The notes under the pieces are model-generated. The model saw only the letters and a program-made list of their open reading frames with translations, did not search any database and had not been told where the DNA came from. A DNA stretch of 39,643 nt from a virus: IMG/VR virus record IMGVR_UViG_3300032677_000072, positions 1 to 39,643 of that record; one strand, written 5' to 3'. Of this stretch, positions 30,832 through 39,017 are shown piece after piece (position 1 is the stretch's first letter; the number at the start of each line of letters is the position of its first letter). Position numbers and translations under genes: made by a program.

Positions 30832-32397
30832 ATGCAACTGTCCGAAAGCACGCTCGCTCTTATCAAGGGCTTGCGCAAAGACCAAACCACGCAGGGGATC
30901 TCGACGGCTTCGCAGCTCCAGTTTTATTATCTGGAACCGCAGGCAAAGAACATCTACCCGATGTTCTACCCCGTCCTGGCCTCGACCCCCCGCGTCAATC
31001 CGATGTTCAACGGCATGAAAATTGGCGGCCCGGCCGTCAATTGGAAAGCCGTAGTGGGCATCGATGCCGGCGGGTACCCCGGCATCAGTGAAGGCAATCG
31101 CAACGCCTTCATGAATATCACGACCCGGAATTATTCCGCGGCGTACAAGTACCTCGGCAAAGACACTCAGACGAGCTACCAGGCGCAACAGCAAGGCCTC
31201 GGTTTCGACGATAACGTCGCGCTCGCCCGCTTGTCTTTGCTCAACGCGCTGCTGAACGACGAAGAGCGCATGATCATTTTCGGCAACTCGGGGCCCGCCT
31301 CGGTTGGCGGAAACGGCTATGCCCTCGGCACCACGCCGACCGGCGTTCTCACGCAGGTGGTTGTCGCCGGCACGAACCTTGTGCCCGGCATTCCCGCCTC
31401 GGCCCAGAACACCGTATACGCTGTCGCGCTCACCCCATGGGGCGTTACGATGGCCAGCATCTCGGGAGTGCGTCTCCCGTTCGTGCGCTCGAACGCCGAC
31501 GGATCGCAGGATCTGATCAACGGCGGCACCGGAATCATTTCCGCCGCTTCGAATTCGGTTGTGACCGACGCCGCGCACACCCAGATCACCGTGACGGTCA
31601 ACCCCGTGGTCGGCGCCGTAGGCTACGCGTTCTACGTCTCGCAGAACGCCGCGCCCACCACGGCCAACGCATATTTCTCCGCCGTCAGCTCGACCAGCGT
31701 CGCCACGCTCTCCGTATACAACACGGGCAACCAGACCGCCGCGGCCGTCGATCCGACCTCGAATCGCGGACTGACGACGGACAACAGCTACAACACGCTG
31801 GACTTCGACGGCGGCATGACGTGGGGCTTCGGCACCTACGGCAGCTCGCAGCCCGCGTATCTTAAGGACCTCGCCGGCGCCGGATTCACCTCCGGCGGCG
31901 ATGGCACGATTGTCGAGTTCGAAGCGGTCGCGGATTATCTGTGGCTCAGCTACAAGATCTCGATCGACGCGATCTATCTCGGCGGCACGCTGATTCAATC
32001 CGCGTCGAAGGCCATCCTGACGTCGAGCACCGGCCCAGGCGCACAGCGCTTGATTCTGGAGCGCGATTCGACTGGCGCTCTCACCGGCGGCCAGCTCGTG
32101 ACCGAGTACAACTGGAAGTACTCCGGCTTCGCCACGCGCAAGACCGTGCCGATCATGGCGCACCCGTGGATTCCCCAGGGCGTCGTGTGGTTCGATCTGA
32201 CGACCAATCCGTATCCGGCGGCGGGCGCGTCCATCCCCGCGGTGCGGCGCATCGTTTCGCTGGAGGATCATTTCAGCATCCTCTGGCCGCCACGGAAATT
32301 GCAGTACGAGACGGGCGTATATTGCTTCGAAACTCAGGAGCACTATATTCCTTTCGGACAAGCAATTCTGACTGGCGTCGGAAATAAGGTCAACTAA
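30832..32397 (+). CDS. Major capsid protein with inserted Ig/FN3-like domain, 521 aa
   Basis: ATG 30832 follows CAGGAGACCTT. N-terminus MQLSESTLALIKGLRKDQTT; a middle region resembles capsid strands (FNGMKIGGPAVNWKAVVGID), and the C-terminus has HEHYIPFGQ-type closing features and WFDLTTNPYP. About residues 165-310 read like an inserted beta domain with VGAVGYAFYVSQ (FN3/Big-like). Upstream protease, hairpin and strong ribosome site support the capsid call. Medium certainty because the fold was inferred from context and length. Confidence 0.65.
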   Translation: MQLSESTLALIKGLRKDQTTQGISTASQLQFYYLEPQAKNIYPMFYPVLASTPRVNPMFNGMKIGGPAVNWKAVVGIDAGGYPGISEGNRNAFMNITTRNYSAAYKYLGKDTQTSYQAQQQGLGFDDNVALARLSLLNALLNDEERMIIFGNSGPASVGGNGYALGTTPTGVLTQVVVAGTNLVPGIPASAQNTVYAVALTPWGVTMASISGVRLPFVRSNADGSQDLINGGTGIISAASNSVVTDAAHTQITVTVNPVVGAVGYAFYVSQNAAPTTANAYFSAVSSTSVATLSVYNTGNQTAAAVDPTSNRGLTTDNSYNTLDFDGGMTWGFGTYGSSQPAYLKDLAGAGFTSGGDGTIVEFEAVADYLWLSYKISIDAIYLGGTLIQSASKAILTSSTGPGAQRLILERDSTGALTGGQLVTEYNWKYSGFATRKTVPIMAHPWIPQGVVWFDLTTNPYPAAGASIPAVRRIVSLEDHFSILWPPRKLQYETGVYCFETQEHYIPFGQAILTGVGNKVN

Positions 32398-32577
32398 TCC
32401 GGTTTCCTCGCCGCGCGGCACGTCCCTCCCGCGTAGCGATGAACCGCGCGTGCCCCGCAAGAGCTTAATCGCTCAAGGCGAGCCGCGCGGGATCGCGTCA
32501 TCGCCGGGAACGCTTCGACAGGGGCGATTTCCGGCGCGGGCGTGATCGACCGAACTTCCAAACAAAGGAAAACGAAA

Positions 32578-33486
32578 ATGCTGAATACCAGAATCAACTA
32601 CCCCGTCAACACGGGATCGAACATCGTCACCGCGACCGAGCTGGAAGTCCTCAACGACCAGGCTCTCTTGTTCGGCACCGGCCCGAACAACGCGGACATT
32701 TCGCTTACCGCGCTTGCCGCGCCCGGCGGCATCGCCGTCGGCCAGCTCGGCACCGCGGGCGCAACGTCGTATACATATGTGGTGGCCGACACCTCCGCGC
32801 TCGGCAGCGCGCCGTCCGCCGGAACCACCACCGCCACCGGCAACGCCACGCTCACCCCCGCGAACGCGAACGTGATCACGTGGACCGGGATCGTCGGGCA
32901 CACGTACAACGTGTACCGCTCGGCTTCCGCCGGCACGCCTTCCGGCCTAGGATTCATCGGCACGGTTACGGTTACCGCCGTCGCCGCTCTCGGATCAACC
33001 GCGCCGAATACGCAGCTCGCGTCCCTCACCGATACCGGCATCGTCGCCACGCTCAACGTCCCCACGGTAAACACCACGGGCGCGCTGGGCCTGGCCGGGC
33101 CGCTTTTCTGTGCCAGCGTGCTTCTATCGCTCGGCACGCCGCAAACCGTCACCAACACGGGCGCGGCCACTTTCACGGTCGCCAACATGGCCACCGCGAT
33201 GCTGATTCGCGCGGGCGCCACCGGCTCCGCCGTCTCGGACGTGACGCCCACCGCGGCCGCTCTTGTGGCTGCGTTCCCCGGCGTCAAGGCAGGCCAGAGC
33301 TTCAAGTTCTGGTTCAAAAACACGACGGGATTCAACGTGTCGCTTACCGGCGGCGCGGGCGTAACCGTCGTGGGGACCGCTGTCGTTCCCACCGTCAACA
33401 CGCGCGACGTGTTGGTGGTTTTCAACAACGTGACTCCGGGCACGGAGTCCGTCAGCGTGTATACCGGCCAGACGGCCGCGTACTAG
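32578..33486 (+). CDS. Capsid decoration or head-fibre-like protein, 302 aa
   Basis: AAAGGAAAACGAAA precedes ATG 32578. Mostly Ala/Thr/Gly/Val beta repeats with HTYNVYRSASAGTPSG, an FN3/Big-like unit resembling that in the capsid protein. No signal peptide. Probably decorates the head. The 32398-32577 gap has a GGCACG/CGTGCC inverted repeat but no gene I can support. Ended by a strong terminator. Confidence 0.6.
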   Translation: MLNTRINYPVNTGSNIVTATELEVLNDQALLFGTGPNNADISLTALAAPGGIAVGQLGTAGATSYTYVVADTSALGSAPSAGTTTATGNATLTPANANVITWTGIVGHTYNVYRSASAGTPSGLGFIGTVTVTAVAALGSTAPNTQLASLTDTGIVATLNVPTVNTTGALGLAGPLFCASVLLSLGTPQTVTNTGAATFTVANMATAMLIRAGATGSAVSDVTPTAAALVAAFPGVKAGQSFKFWFKNTTGFNVSLTGGAGVTVVGTAVVPTVNTRDVLVVFNNVTPGTESVSVYTGQTAAY

Positions 33487-33498
33487 CACATCGCAGCA

Positions 33499-33540
33499 CT
33501 GGACATAAGGCCCGTCCGGGTCTTGTGTCCAGGGTTTTTT
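33499..33540 (+). terminator. Strong intrinsic terminator
   Basis: CTGGACATAAGGCCC-GTCC-GGGTCTTGTGTCCAG (33499-33532): a 15-bp stem with two G-T pairs, a four-base loop and GGTTTTTT after it. Ends the capsid-decoration transcript and isolates the glycosyltransferase genes. Confidence 0.85.
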
Positions 33541-33559
33541 CGAGCAGAGGGAGGGATCT

Positions 33560-34705
33560 TTGAAATTTATTTTCTATTCGCCGGACTTCGGCCCCGCGTG
33601 GGACTATACGTCGGTCGAGCATGGCCTCGGCGGATCCGAAACGTACCACGTCGAAATGGCGTTGCGGCTTGCCGCGCGCGGGCACGAAGTCGATAGTTAC
33701 AACAATCTGGCGGGCGCTGCGTGCGTGCGCGGCGGCGTCCACTGGCGCGATCTGCACAGCCTCCGCACGATTACGCCGTACGGGGAGCACAAGGGCACGT
33801 GGATCATTCAGCGCCAGCCCGAGTTCATCGACCGGCTTGCGTACGACCACCTCCTGGATGGTGCGGCGCAGCAAAGGTTCTGGCACGTCTACCACGACGT
33901 GGACTACCCCACGGCCACGCTGGAGCGCATGGCGCGGTACGACCGCCTAATCGCGCTGTCGCCGTTCCACGCGGAGTATCTGCGCAACCAGGAGCACCGC
34001 AACGTCTCGGTAGGGCAATCTGGGATCGCGAGTGACCGCATGGAGGCGTTGCCGCACAGCGATAGCATACGCAACCCCAGACGCCTGATCTATTCGAGCA
34101 CACCCGATCGCGGCCTGGAGCATCTCCTTAAATCGTTCGCCCGCGCGCGCGAGCAGGTCGAGGATCTGGAGCTGCACTGCTTTTACGGCTGGGAAGGCTT
34201 CGACGCGCGGATCGCCCGCGACGTGACCGGCGAGTGCGCCCGTCAGAAGGCCGCGATTGTCGAGGGGCTGAAGCAACCCGGCGTTACATGGCACGGGCGC
34301 GTCGGCCAGACCGAGCTATGGCGCGAGTTTCTCAAGTCGGGGATCTGGTGCTACCAGACCGAGTTCTTCGAGACCGCGTGCATCACCGCGATGGAAGCGC
34401 AGGCGCTCGGCGCGGTTCCGATCTTCAATCCGCTCTGGGCATTGCAGGATAACGTGTTCGCGGGCATCTCCATCGAAGGCGACTGCTGGCGCGACCGCCT
34501 GGTCAAAGCGCGCTTCGCTTACGAGATCGTGAAGCTGGCCAGATCTCCGGAAGCGCAGGAAAACATGCGCGCGGAAATGATGCCCATCGCGCGGGAACGA
34601 TTCTCGTGGGATCGGGCTTGCGAGCAGTTTGAGGCTATGGCGGCTGAGGATCTGGGGGAACGCGTTTCGGAGAAACCACAGATAGACACGGATGAACACA
34701 GATAA
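33560..34705 (+). CDS. Glycosyltransferase (GT-B, family 4-like), 381 aa
   Basis: TTG start 33560 after GAGGGAGGGATC. N-terminal GT-B-like motif GPAWDYTSVEHGLGGSETYH with the glycine loop GLGGSE; the C-terminal half has RRLIYSSTPDRGLEHLLKSF and YQTEFFETACITAMEAQALG, the usual E-x7-E-like donor-binding region. Transfers a sugar to an unknown acceptor, perhaps cell surface, DNA or virion protein. The last residues (QIDTDEHR) come from a periodic ACACAGATGA-like tract that spans the stop codon. Confidence 0.75.
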   Translation: MKFIFYSPDFGPAWDYTSVEHGLGGSETYHVEMALRLAARGHEVDSYNNLAGAACVRGGVHWRDLHSLRTITPYGEHKGTWIIQRQPEFIDRLAYDHLLDGAAQQRFWHVYHDVDYPTATLERMARYDRLIALSPFHAEYLRNQEHRNVSVGQSGIASDRMEALPHSDSIRNPRRLIYSSTPDRGLEHLLKSFARAREQVEDLELHCFYGWEGFDARIARDVTGECARQKAAIVEGLKQPGVTWHGRVGQTELWREFLKSGIWCYQTEFFETACITAMEAQALGAVPIFNPLWALQDNVFAGISIEGDCWRDRLVKARFAYEIVKLARSPEAQENMRAEMMPIARERFSWDRACEQFEAMAAEDLGERVSEKPQIDTDEHR

Positions 34706-34706
34706 A
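34676..34706. repeat. Periodic ACACAGATGA-type tract
   Basis: Three imperfect ~10-bp units, ACAGATAG-ACACGGATGA-ACACAGATAA, span the glycosyltransferase stop codon. I remember similar sequences as dispersed repeats in several bacterial genomes; this would imply host DNA captured here, but I could not check it. Confidence 0.5.
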
Positions 34707-34933
34707 CGCTGGCGTCCGGGTTAGGTCCCCGGTAGAGCTGACTCCAGCGGCCACGGACGCAATCCTAAACCGCCTTCTGTCCCATGTCCTGCCACAGGCA
34801 TTGGGGGAGCTACTGTGGCCGATGCCCGGCCTACTACTTTTGGGAAGGCTCCCCGCCTATCCCATTTCGCAGCCCGCTCGATCCGTCGAGTCCGACGCCA
34901 GCGCATCCCAGTATAAGAGTTGAGGGAGAGAAA

Positions 34934-35629
34934 ATGCAACCAATCAGGCGCAAGTGCCTCGGCACCATCGCGTATATCGGCGTGGGCAACGTGCCCGAGG
35001 CGTTCACCTGGTCGATGATCCAGCTCGTACAATTCTGCAACGAGTACGTGTGCGAGCCGGGCGAGTGGATCCACTTCGACCACGCCGTGAAATCGGGCCA
35101 GGTCATGCAGCGGAACATCCTCGCGCAGCGCATGCTGGGCGACTGGATTCTGTACATCGACTCCGACCACGATTTCGAGCCGGACCTGGCGTACCGCCTG
35201 CTCTCGATCTTCGTGGCGCGGCGGCTCGACGTGCTGTCCGCCTTTTACCAGTTTAAAGAGTACCCGCACCAGCCGATGGCGTGGATGTATCTCAAGGACA
35301 AAGAGGGCTATGCGCAAATCGCGAATTGGGATCGCAACCTCACATTGATGAAGACGCAGGCGACCGGCGCGGGGTGCGTGCTGATCCGGCGCAGCGTGAT
35401 CGAGCGCTTGGTCACGCACTACGGGGCCGCGCCGTTCGATCCGATCGGCAAGTACTCGACGGACGATTTCGACTTCTTCGAACGGTGTAGGCTAGTGGGT
35501 ATAGAGTGCTGGTGGGCACCGAAGATAGAGTGCCCGCATCTTATGACGCGCGCACTGACGGCAGCCGATTACGATCTGGAGTACGTGATGGCGCAGTCGC
35601 AACAGGATTTGCAGAAGGTGGCGGCGTGA
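34934..35629 (+). CDS. GT-A (family 2-like) glycosyltransferase, 231 aa
   Basis: AGGGAGAG precedes ATG 34934. The nucleotide-sugar DxD motif is WILYIDSDHDF (71-81; DSD 76-78) after a helical Rossmann-like start (NVPEAFTWSMIQLVQFCN). FERCRLVGIECWW and the surrounding acidic residues fit an acceptor site. Transmembrane segments are absent. The frame is open upstream to 34784 with a Cys-rich stretch, but it lacks a ribosome site. Region 34706-34933 otherwise holds no gene I can support. Confidence 0.7.
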   Translation: MQPIRRKCLGTIAYIGVGNVPEAFTWSMIQLVQFCNEYVCEPGEWIHFDHAVKSGQVMQRNILAQRMLGDWILYIDSDHDFEPDLAYRLLSIFVARRLDVLSAFYQFKEYPHQPMAWMYLKDKEGYAQIANWDRNLTLMKTQATGAGCVLIRRSVIERLVTHYGAAPFDPIGKYSTDDFDFFERCRLVGIECWWAPKIECPHLMTRALTAADYDLEYVMAQSQQDLQKVAA

Positions 35630-35922
35630 AGGCTCCCGTGGCAAGCCGTCCGCTCGTTCTCAAGATGCCGGAGGGCGTCCATGCGCCCGCCCCAGCCTAC
35701 AAGCCCGCGTATACACTCACGCTCGTAACCAAGCAAATCGACCGCACCACCTGGTGGAAGAACTGCGACCGCAAGCAGCCCGCGAACGTGTGGTGGTTGA
35801 CGGGCGGCGGGTTGAATCGGCTGGCGACGGACGTGGAAGTGGATCTCTGGCTACAGTTGCAAGCGGCCAAGGGGACGTTGGAACCCGCGATGATTCCGAA
35901 AGCGGACTGGTTCGAAATATGA
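35626..35922 (+). CDS. Hypothetical protein, 98 aa
   Basis: GTG 35626 overlaps the upstream stop. Pro/Lys-rich start, then WWKNCDRKQPANVWWLTGGG. No family recognised. Its stop overlaps the next start (ATGA). Confidence 0.55.
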   Translation: MKAPVASRPLVLKMPEGVHAPAPAYKPAYTLTLVTKQIDRTTWWKNCDRKQPANVWWLTGGGLNRLATDVEVDLWLQLQAAKGTLEPAMIPKADWFEI

Positions 35923-36071
35923 CCGCGTTTGGCTGGGCGCTTATCGCCGCATTGATCGCGGCGCTTTTGGCGGGCGCGTTTTGGTCCGGACGCCAGCGGC
36001 GACGGCATGACCGGGACGAAGAGATGAAACGCCACGTGCGGTACGAGGATCTTCGGCGCGGCCTGCACTGA
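35919..36071 (+). CDS. Single-span membrane protein, 50 aa
   Basis: MTAFGWALIAALIAALLAGA followed by an Arg/His/Glu-rich tail. One transmembrane helix, cytoplasmic charged tail. Coupled to the upstream gene by ATGA. Confidence 0.6.
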   Translation: MTAFGWALIAALIAALLAGAFWSGRQRRRHDRDEEMKRHVRYEDLRRGLH

Positions 36072-36183
36072 TCTTTCCGTCCTCCAGCGCGCGAATCGCG
36101 GCATACCATTCAACTCGATCATGCAAGCGAGCCAAGCCGTCTATAAGCCGGTCAACCCGTCTCCATTTTTCCTCGGTCGTCAT
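35941..36183 (-). CDS. Possible leftward gene overlapping the membrane protein, 80 aa
   Basis: MTTEEKWRRVDRLIDGLARL is a good helical start, coupled by ATGA to the leftward gene 36180-36425. The second half (after ~residue 38) is antisense to the 50-aa membrane protein and is low-complexity, so the real end may be earlier or this may be a remnant. Confidence 0.4.
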   Translation of the reverse strand: MTTEEKWRRVDRLIDGLARLHDRVEWYAAIRALEDGKISAGRAEDPRTARGVSSLRPGHAVAAGVRTKTRPPKAPRSMRR

Positions 36184-36425
36184 AGGATCATCCGCAAAGG
36201 TATCGCCAACACCGCGACCGATGGCGCGCGGTGCTCGCGGCTCTTCAGTTCGGCTTCGAACTGGCTTTGATCCTGATCGTCCGCCACCGCCAGGCGCGTG
36301 ATGTAGCAATGCACCGGGATGCCCCGGTCCGTGACTCCCTCCCAGATGCGCGCTTCGATCTCCGCACCGCCGTGCGCTGCCGCGAGGGTCACGATTTTCG
36401 TAGTGCTCTCGACCGTGATTTTCAT
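36180..36425 (-). CDS. Small hypothetical protein, 81 aa, head-to-head with connector
   Basis: MKITVESTTKIVTLAAAHGG then a beta-type segment (IPVHCYITRLAVADD). ATG 36425 shares CATG (36423-36426) with the start of the rightward connector gene. No clear ribosome site on either side. Function unknown. Confidence 0.55.
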   Translation of the reverse strand: MKITVESTTKIVTLAAAHGGAEIEARIWEGVTDRGIPVHCYITRLAVADDQDQSQFEAELKSREHRAPSVAVLAIPLRMIL

Positions 36426-37380
36426 GCAACCCATCATAGCGAGTCTCAATCCGCCCTCCGCGCTCTCCGGAGGCGCCGCATTTGCGCTCGTTCTGACGGG
36501 ATCGAATTTCGGCACCGATAGCGTGGTCTTCTGGGGATCCCTGGCGCTGGCCACCAGCTACGTCTCGGCCACCCAGGTTTCCGCGGCCGTGCCCGCTGCG
36601 CTGATCCAGTTCGGCGGAGGCGTACAGATCTCTCTCGCCACCGGCGGCTTCACCAGCCCGCCCGGCGGCCCCATATTCGGCATCTTGAACGCCCCGACGC
36701 TTATCGATCTTTGCACCGTGGGCCAGGTCAAGTCGTGGCTCTCGGCGAACGGCGCGCCGACGCTCAACGCCGGCGACGACAACAACATCCAGTCGGCCAT
36801 CACGAGCTGGGGAGCGGAGTTCCTACGGCGCACGGGGAACGAGAATAGCGACGGCTCTATTCCGCCTGTGTCGCCCTTTGTGGCGCCCGTGGCCTACAAC
36901 GAGACCTATGACGGGACCGGGACTACCGAACAGTTCCTACGCCATTTTCCGTGCGTCTCCGTTCAGCAAGCGATGATCAACGGCGTGGTGATCCCCGGCT
37001 CCACCGGCTATGGCGCGCTGGGCTGGCTGATCGCTCCCGGCGGCCGAAGCCTTATCCTGGTTCCCGGCGGCGCGTACGGCGCCAACGCACCGATCGTCTC
37101 GGCGTTCTACTTCTGCTGGGATTTCACGTGGACCAAGGGCGGCCAGCTCAATCGCATGAACGTCAACATCCAGTACACCGCTGGCTACGCGGCCACGCCG
37201 GCGGATGTGACGTTGCTGGCGATTGAGACCGTGGCTCTCACCTATCGGCGGCGGGATTACATCGATCAGGCGAGCCAGTCTATGGCGCAGGGCGCGGGCA
37301 CTACACGGTATCGGGATTGGGAGCTTCCGCCGCACTCGCTGAAGGTGATTCGGGGATACGCGCGTCTGGCGGTCGCTTAG
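36424..37380 (+). CDS. IPT/TIG domain fused to head-tail connector, 318 aa
   Basis: The first ~90 residues look like an IPT/TIG immunoglobulin-like domain (GAAFALVLTGSNFGTDSVVF, then ATQVSAAVPAALI). A gp6-like connector follows: LIDLCTVGQVKSWLSANGAP and DDNNIQSAITSWGAEFLRR, then a beta region (YDGTGTTEQFLRHFP). TIG domains often decorate phage surfaces, but fusion to a neck protein is unusual. ATG 36424 lies in the shared CATG. Confidence 0.7.
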   Translation: MQPIIASLNPPSALSGGAAFALVLTGSNFGTDSVVFWGSLALATSYVSATQVSAAVPAALIQFGGGVQISLATGGFTSPPGGPIFGILNAPTLIDLCTVGQVKSWLSANGAPTLNAGDDNNIQSAITSWGAEFLRRTGNENSDGSIPPVSPFVAPVAYNETYDGTGTTEQFLRHFPCVSVQQAMINGVVIPGSTGYGALGWLIAPGGRSLILVPGGAYGANAPIVSAFYFCWDFTWTKGGQLNRMNVNIQYTAGYAATPADVTLLAIETVALTYRRRDYIDQASQSMAQGAGTTRYRDWELPPHSLKVIRGYARLAVA

Positions 37381-37489
37381 GCCAATGCCAGCATGGCCCG
37401 TGAACCGGGCAGGTTTTAATTTGGCATTCCGTTGGCCGAATCTCCGGAATATCGGAAAATTCGCACCACTCGCACGTCCAAACGATCAT
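37301..37489 (-). CDS. Zinc-finger-like small protein, 62 aa
   Basis: MIVWTCEWCEFSDIPEIRPT, then CQIKTCPVHGPCWHW: two Cys pairs with CPVH, a zinc-knuckle pattern. Its start is coupled by ATGA to the leftward gene 37486-37704. The last 80 bp lie antisense to the connector gene. Function unknown. Confidence 0.5.
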   Translation of the reverse strand: MIVWTCEWCEFSDIPEIRPTECQIKTCPVHGPCWHWPKRPPDARIPESPSASAAEAPNPDTV

Positions 37490-37704
37490 TGCGCGCTCTC
37501 CGACGACGAGTCGTCTTCCAGCGTTTCCGAGTCGGACTCTTCACCGTCCGCGCATGTGCATGGGACACCTGGAACGCCGAGATCGCAGGCGTCGCACGGT
37601 GGGTACTTTGCTCTGAGCCGTTCCAACGCTTCGCGCGCCTCGCGGATTTCCTCCGAAGATAAGCGTTGCCGGCGGCGGGTGAGACGGTCCAGACCAAGGC
37701 TCAT
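37486..37704 (-). CDS. Acidic small protein with Cys pair, 72 aa
   Basis: MSLGLDRLTRRRQRLSSEEI, a helix (REAREALERLRAK), then CDACDLGVPGVPCTC and a Ser/Asp/Glu-rich tail. ATG 37704 is 6 bp from the rightward start at 37711. With 37301-37489 it exactly fills the gap between two structural genes. Confidence 0.55.
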   Translation of the reverse strand: MSLGLDRLTRRRQRLSSEEIREAREALERLRAKYPPCDACDLGVPGVPCTCADGEESDSETLEDDSSSESAQ

Positions 37705-37710
37705 GCTGAC

Positions 37711-38307
37711 ATGGTAAACCTTTCCTTCCAGATCCGCGCCGAGGGCGTCCGCCAGCAATTCGATGCGGTCCAGCCGCGCATCGTGGAAGCCGTCCGCCGC
37801 ACGATGGACGAGCAGCACGTGGCGCAGCAGGCGCGGATCATAGATAAGCTATCGGGCGAGGTATTGCAGTCGCACACGGGCGAACTGGTGGCCAGCGTTC
37901 GGCTGCTGAACGCGGTTATCGACGCGTCGGGTGTCGAAGGCGGCGTCGAGGCTGGCGGCGGCACCGCGTTCTACGGCAAGTTCTTAGAGGACGGATCGGA
38001 GCCGCATATCATCGCGCCCGTGAATGCGAAGGCTCTCGCGTTCTTTCCCTCGGGTTCGGAAGGCGCGGGGATCGGCAGCGGACCGGTCGCCCAGGCGCTC
38101 TATCAGGGGACGCGCGGCGTGAATCGATCGATCAAGCCAGGGAAGGGACCGGCGGCGTCCGGACTAGGCGGCGTGGTCGTGATGTTCGTGCATCACCCCG
38201 GCACGAAGGCCACGCACTTCATGGCAGGCACACAGGACGAAATGAAGGACGAAGAGATCGCGGCTTATCAAGAGGCGATCAACGACGCGCTGCAACCGGG
38301 CGGTTAG
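37711..38307 (+). CDS. HK97 gp10-like head-tail joining protein, 198 aa
   Basis: MVNLSFQIRAEGVRQQFDAV start with the family's VRRTMDEQHVAQQARIID helix, SHTGELVASVRL and the closing HHPGTKATHFMAGTQDEM with GTKA..FM. These proteins complete the neck or tail end. ATG 37711 has AAGC-rich context and no strong ribosome site. Confidence 0.75.
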   Translation: MVNLSFQIRAEGVRQQFDAVQPRIVEAVRRTMDEQHVAQQARIIDKLSGEVLQSHTGELVASVRLLNAVIDASGVEGGVEAGGGTAFYGKFLEDGSEPHIIAPVNAKALAFFPSGSEGAGIGSGPVAQALYQGTRGVNRSIKPGKGPAASGLGGVVVMFVHHPGTKATHFMAGTQDEMKDEEIAAYQEAINDALQPGG

Positions 38308-38426
38308 CTCAGACTCAGCAGGATCGACGCTCCGCGAATACACCAGACGTGCGTACAGCGCAGGCAGCGCCACTTGCAGCCGATGAACGGCGGCCCGCAG
38401 TAACCCTCCGCCACGGGCGTTATCAT
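38304..38426 (-). CDS. Tiny zinc-knuckle protein, 40 aa
   Basis: MITPVAEGYCGPPFIGCKWR then CLRCTHVWC: five Cys and one His in a compact zinc-binding pattern. Its ATG shares CATG (38424-38427) with the next rightward start, and its stop TTA overlaps the previous rightward stop TAG. It therefore fills the gap between two genes exactly. Too short to be found by usual gene callers. Confidence 0.6.
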   Translation of the reverse strand: MITPVAEGYCGPPFIGCKWRCLRCTHVWCIRGASILLSLS

Positions 38427-38943
38427 GCCGACGCTCGCAAGCGGCGTTCTTCCCGACTCGACCAGCACCATGAATACCTCCCGATCCGCAGTCTCGAAGG
38501 CGCTGTTTCAACTCTGCACCCGCGCCTACTCGTTCCAGTATACAGAACGCCGCGGCGAGGTGCCGATGGACGTTGCCGCGAATGCGCAGCCCGCGTTCTA
38601 TCTGGTTCGCCCGTTCGAAGATCAGAAGCAGCCGCAGGCCTACGGGCTGGGCAAGTACGATCTGCACTACGGCGGGCTCGTGTATCTCTTGCGCGATCAG
38701 ATCCGCGGCGATCTTCAGTATCTCGACGTGCTCGACGCGATCTTAGACGGCTTCGATATCGCGTTTCTGCGCACAAATCCCGACGGCTCGCCTAAGCCTC
38801 CGAACGTCCCGCAGATGCTCGTGACCAACGGCACGCCGCTGGTGCAGAACGCGTGGATCGACGGGACTGTACACATCATGTCGGGGATTCTCGGGAAGTA
38901 CACCGCGATCACGATTCCGATTCACGTCATCACCGGGATGTAA
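38425..38943 (+). CDS. Tail terminator/neck-like protein, 172 aa
   Basis: MPTLASGVLPDSTSTMNTSR; the core FQLCTRAYSFQYTERRGEVP and the YLLRDQIRGDLQYLDVLDAI helix look like small phage tail-completion proteins. An alternative start is ATG 38470. Neither has a clear ribosome site. Position between gp10-like and tail tube supports a tail-terminator role. Confidence 0.55.
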   Translation: MPTLASGVLPDSTSTMNTSRSAVSKALFQLCTRAYSFQYTERRGEVPMDVAANAQPAFYLVRPFEDQKQPQAYGLGKYDLHYGGLVYLLRDQIRGDLQYLDVLDAILDGFDIAFLRTNPDGSPKPPNVPQMLVTNGTPLVQNAWIDGTVHIMSGILGKYTAITIPIHVITGM

Positions 38944-39017
38944 CAGCTTTTTCCGCGCCTCTCTCCTGTCGGAGCGGCCCTCACGTTTTCAATTTCGCTT
39001 CGACAAGGAGACCCATC

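Noticed and set aside
30820-32460. 546-aa open frame antisense to the capsid gene
   Set aside because: Arg/Gly-rich shadow of a highly biased GC-rich gene with no start context or motif.
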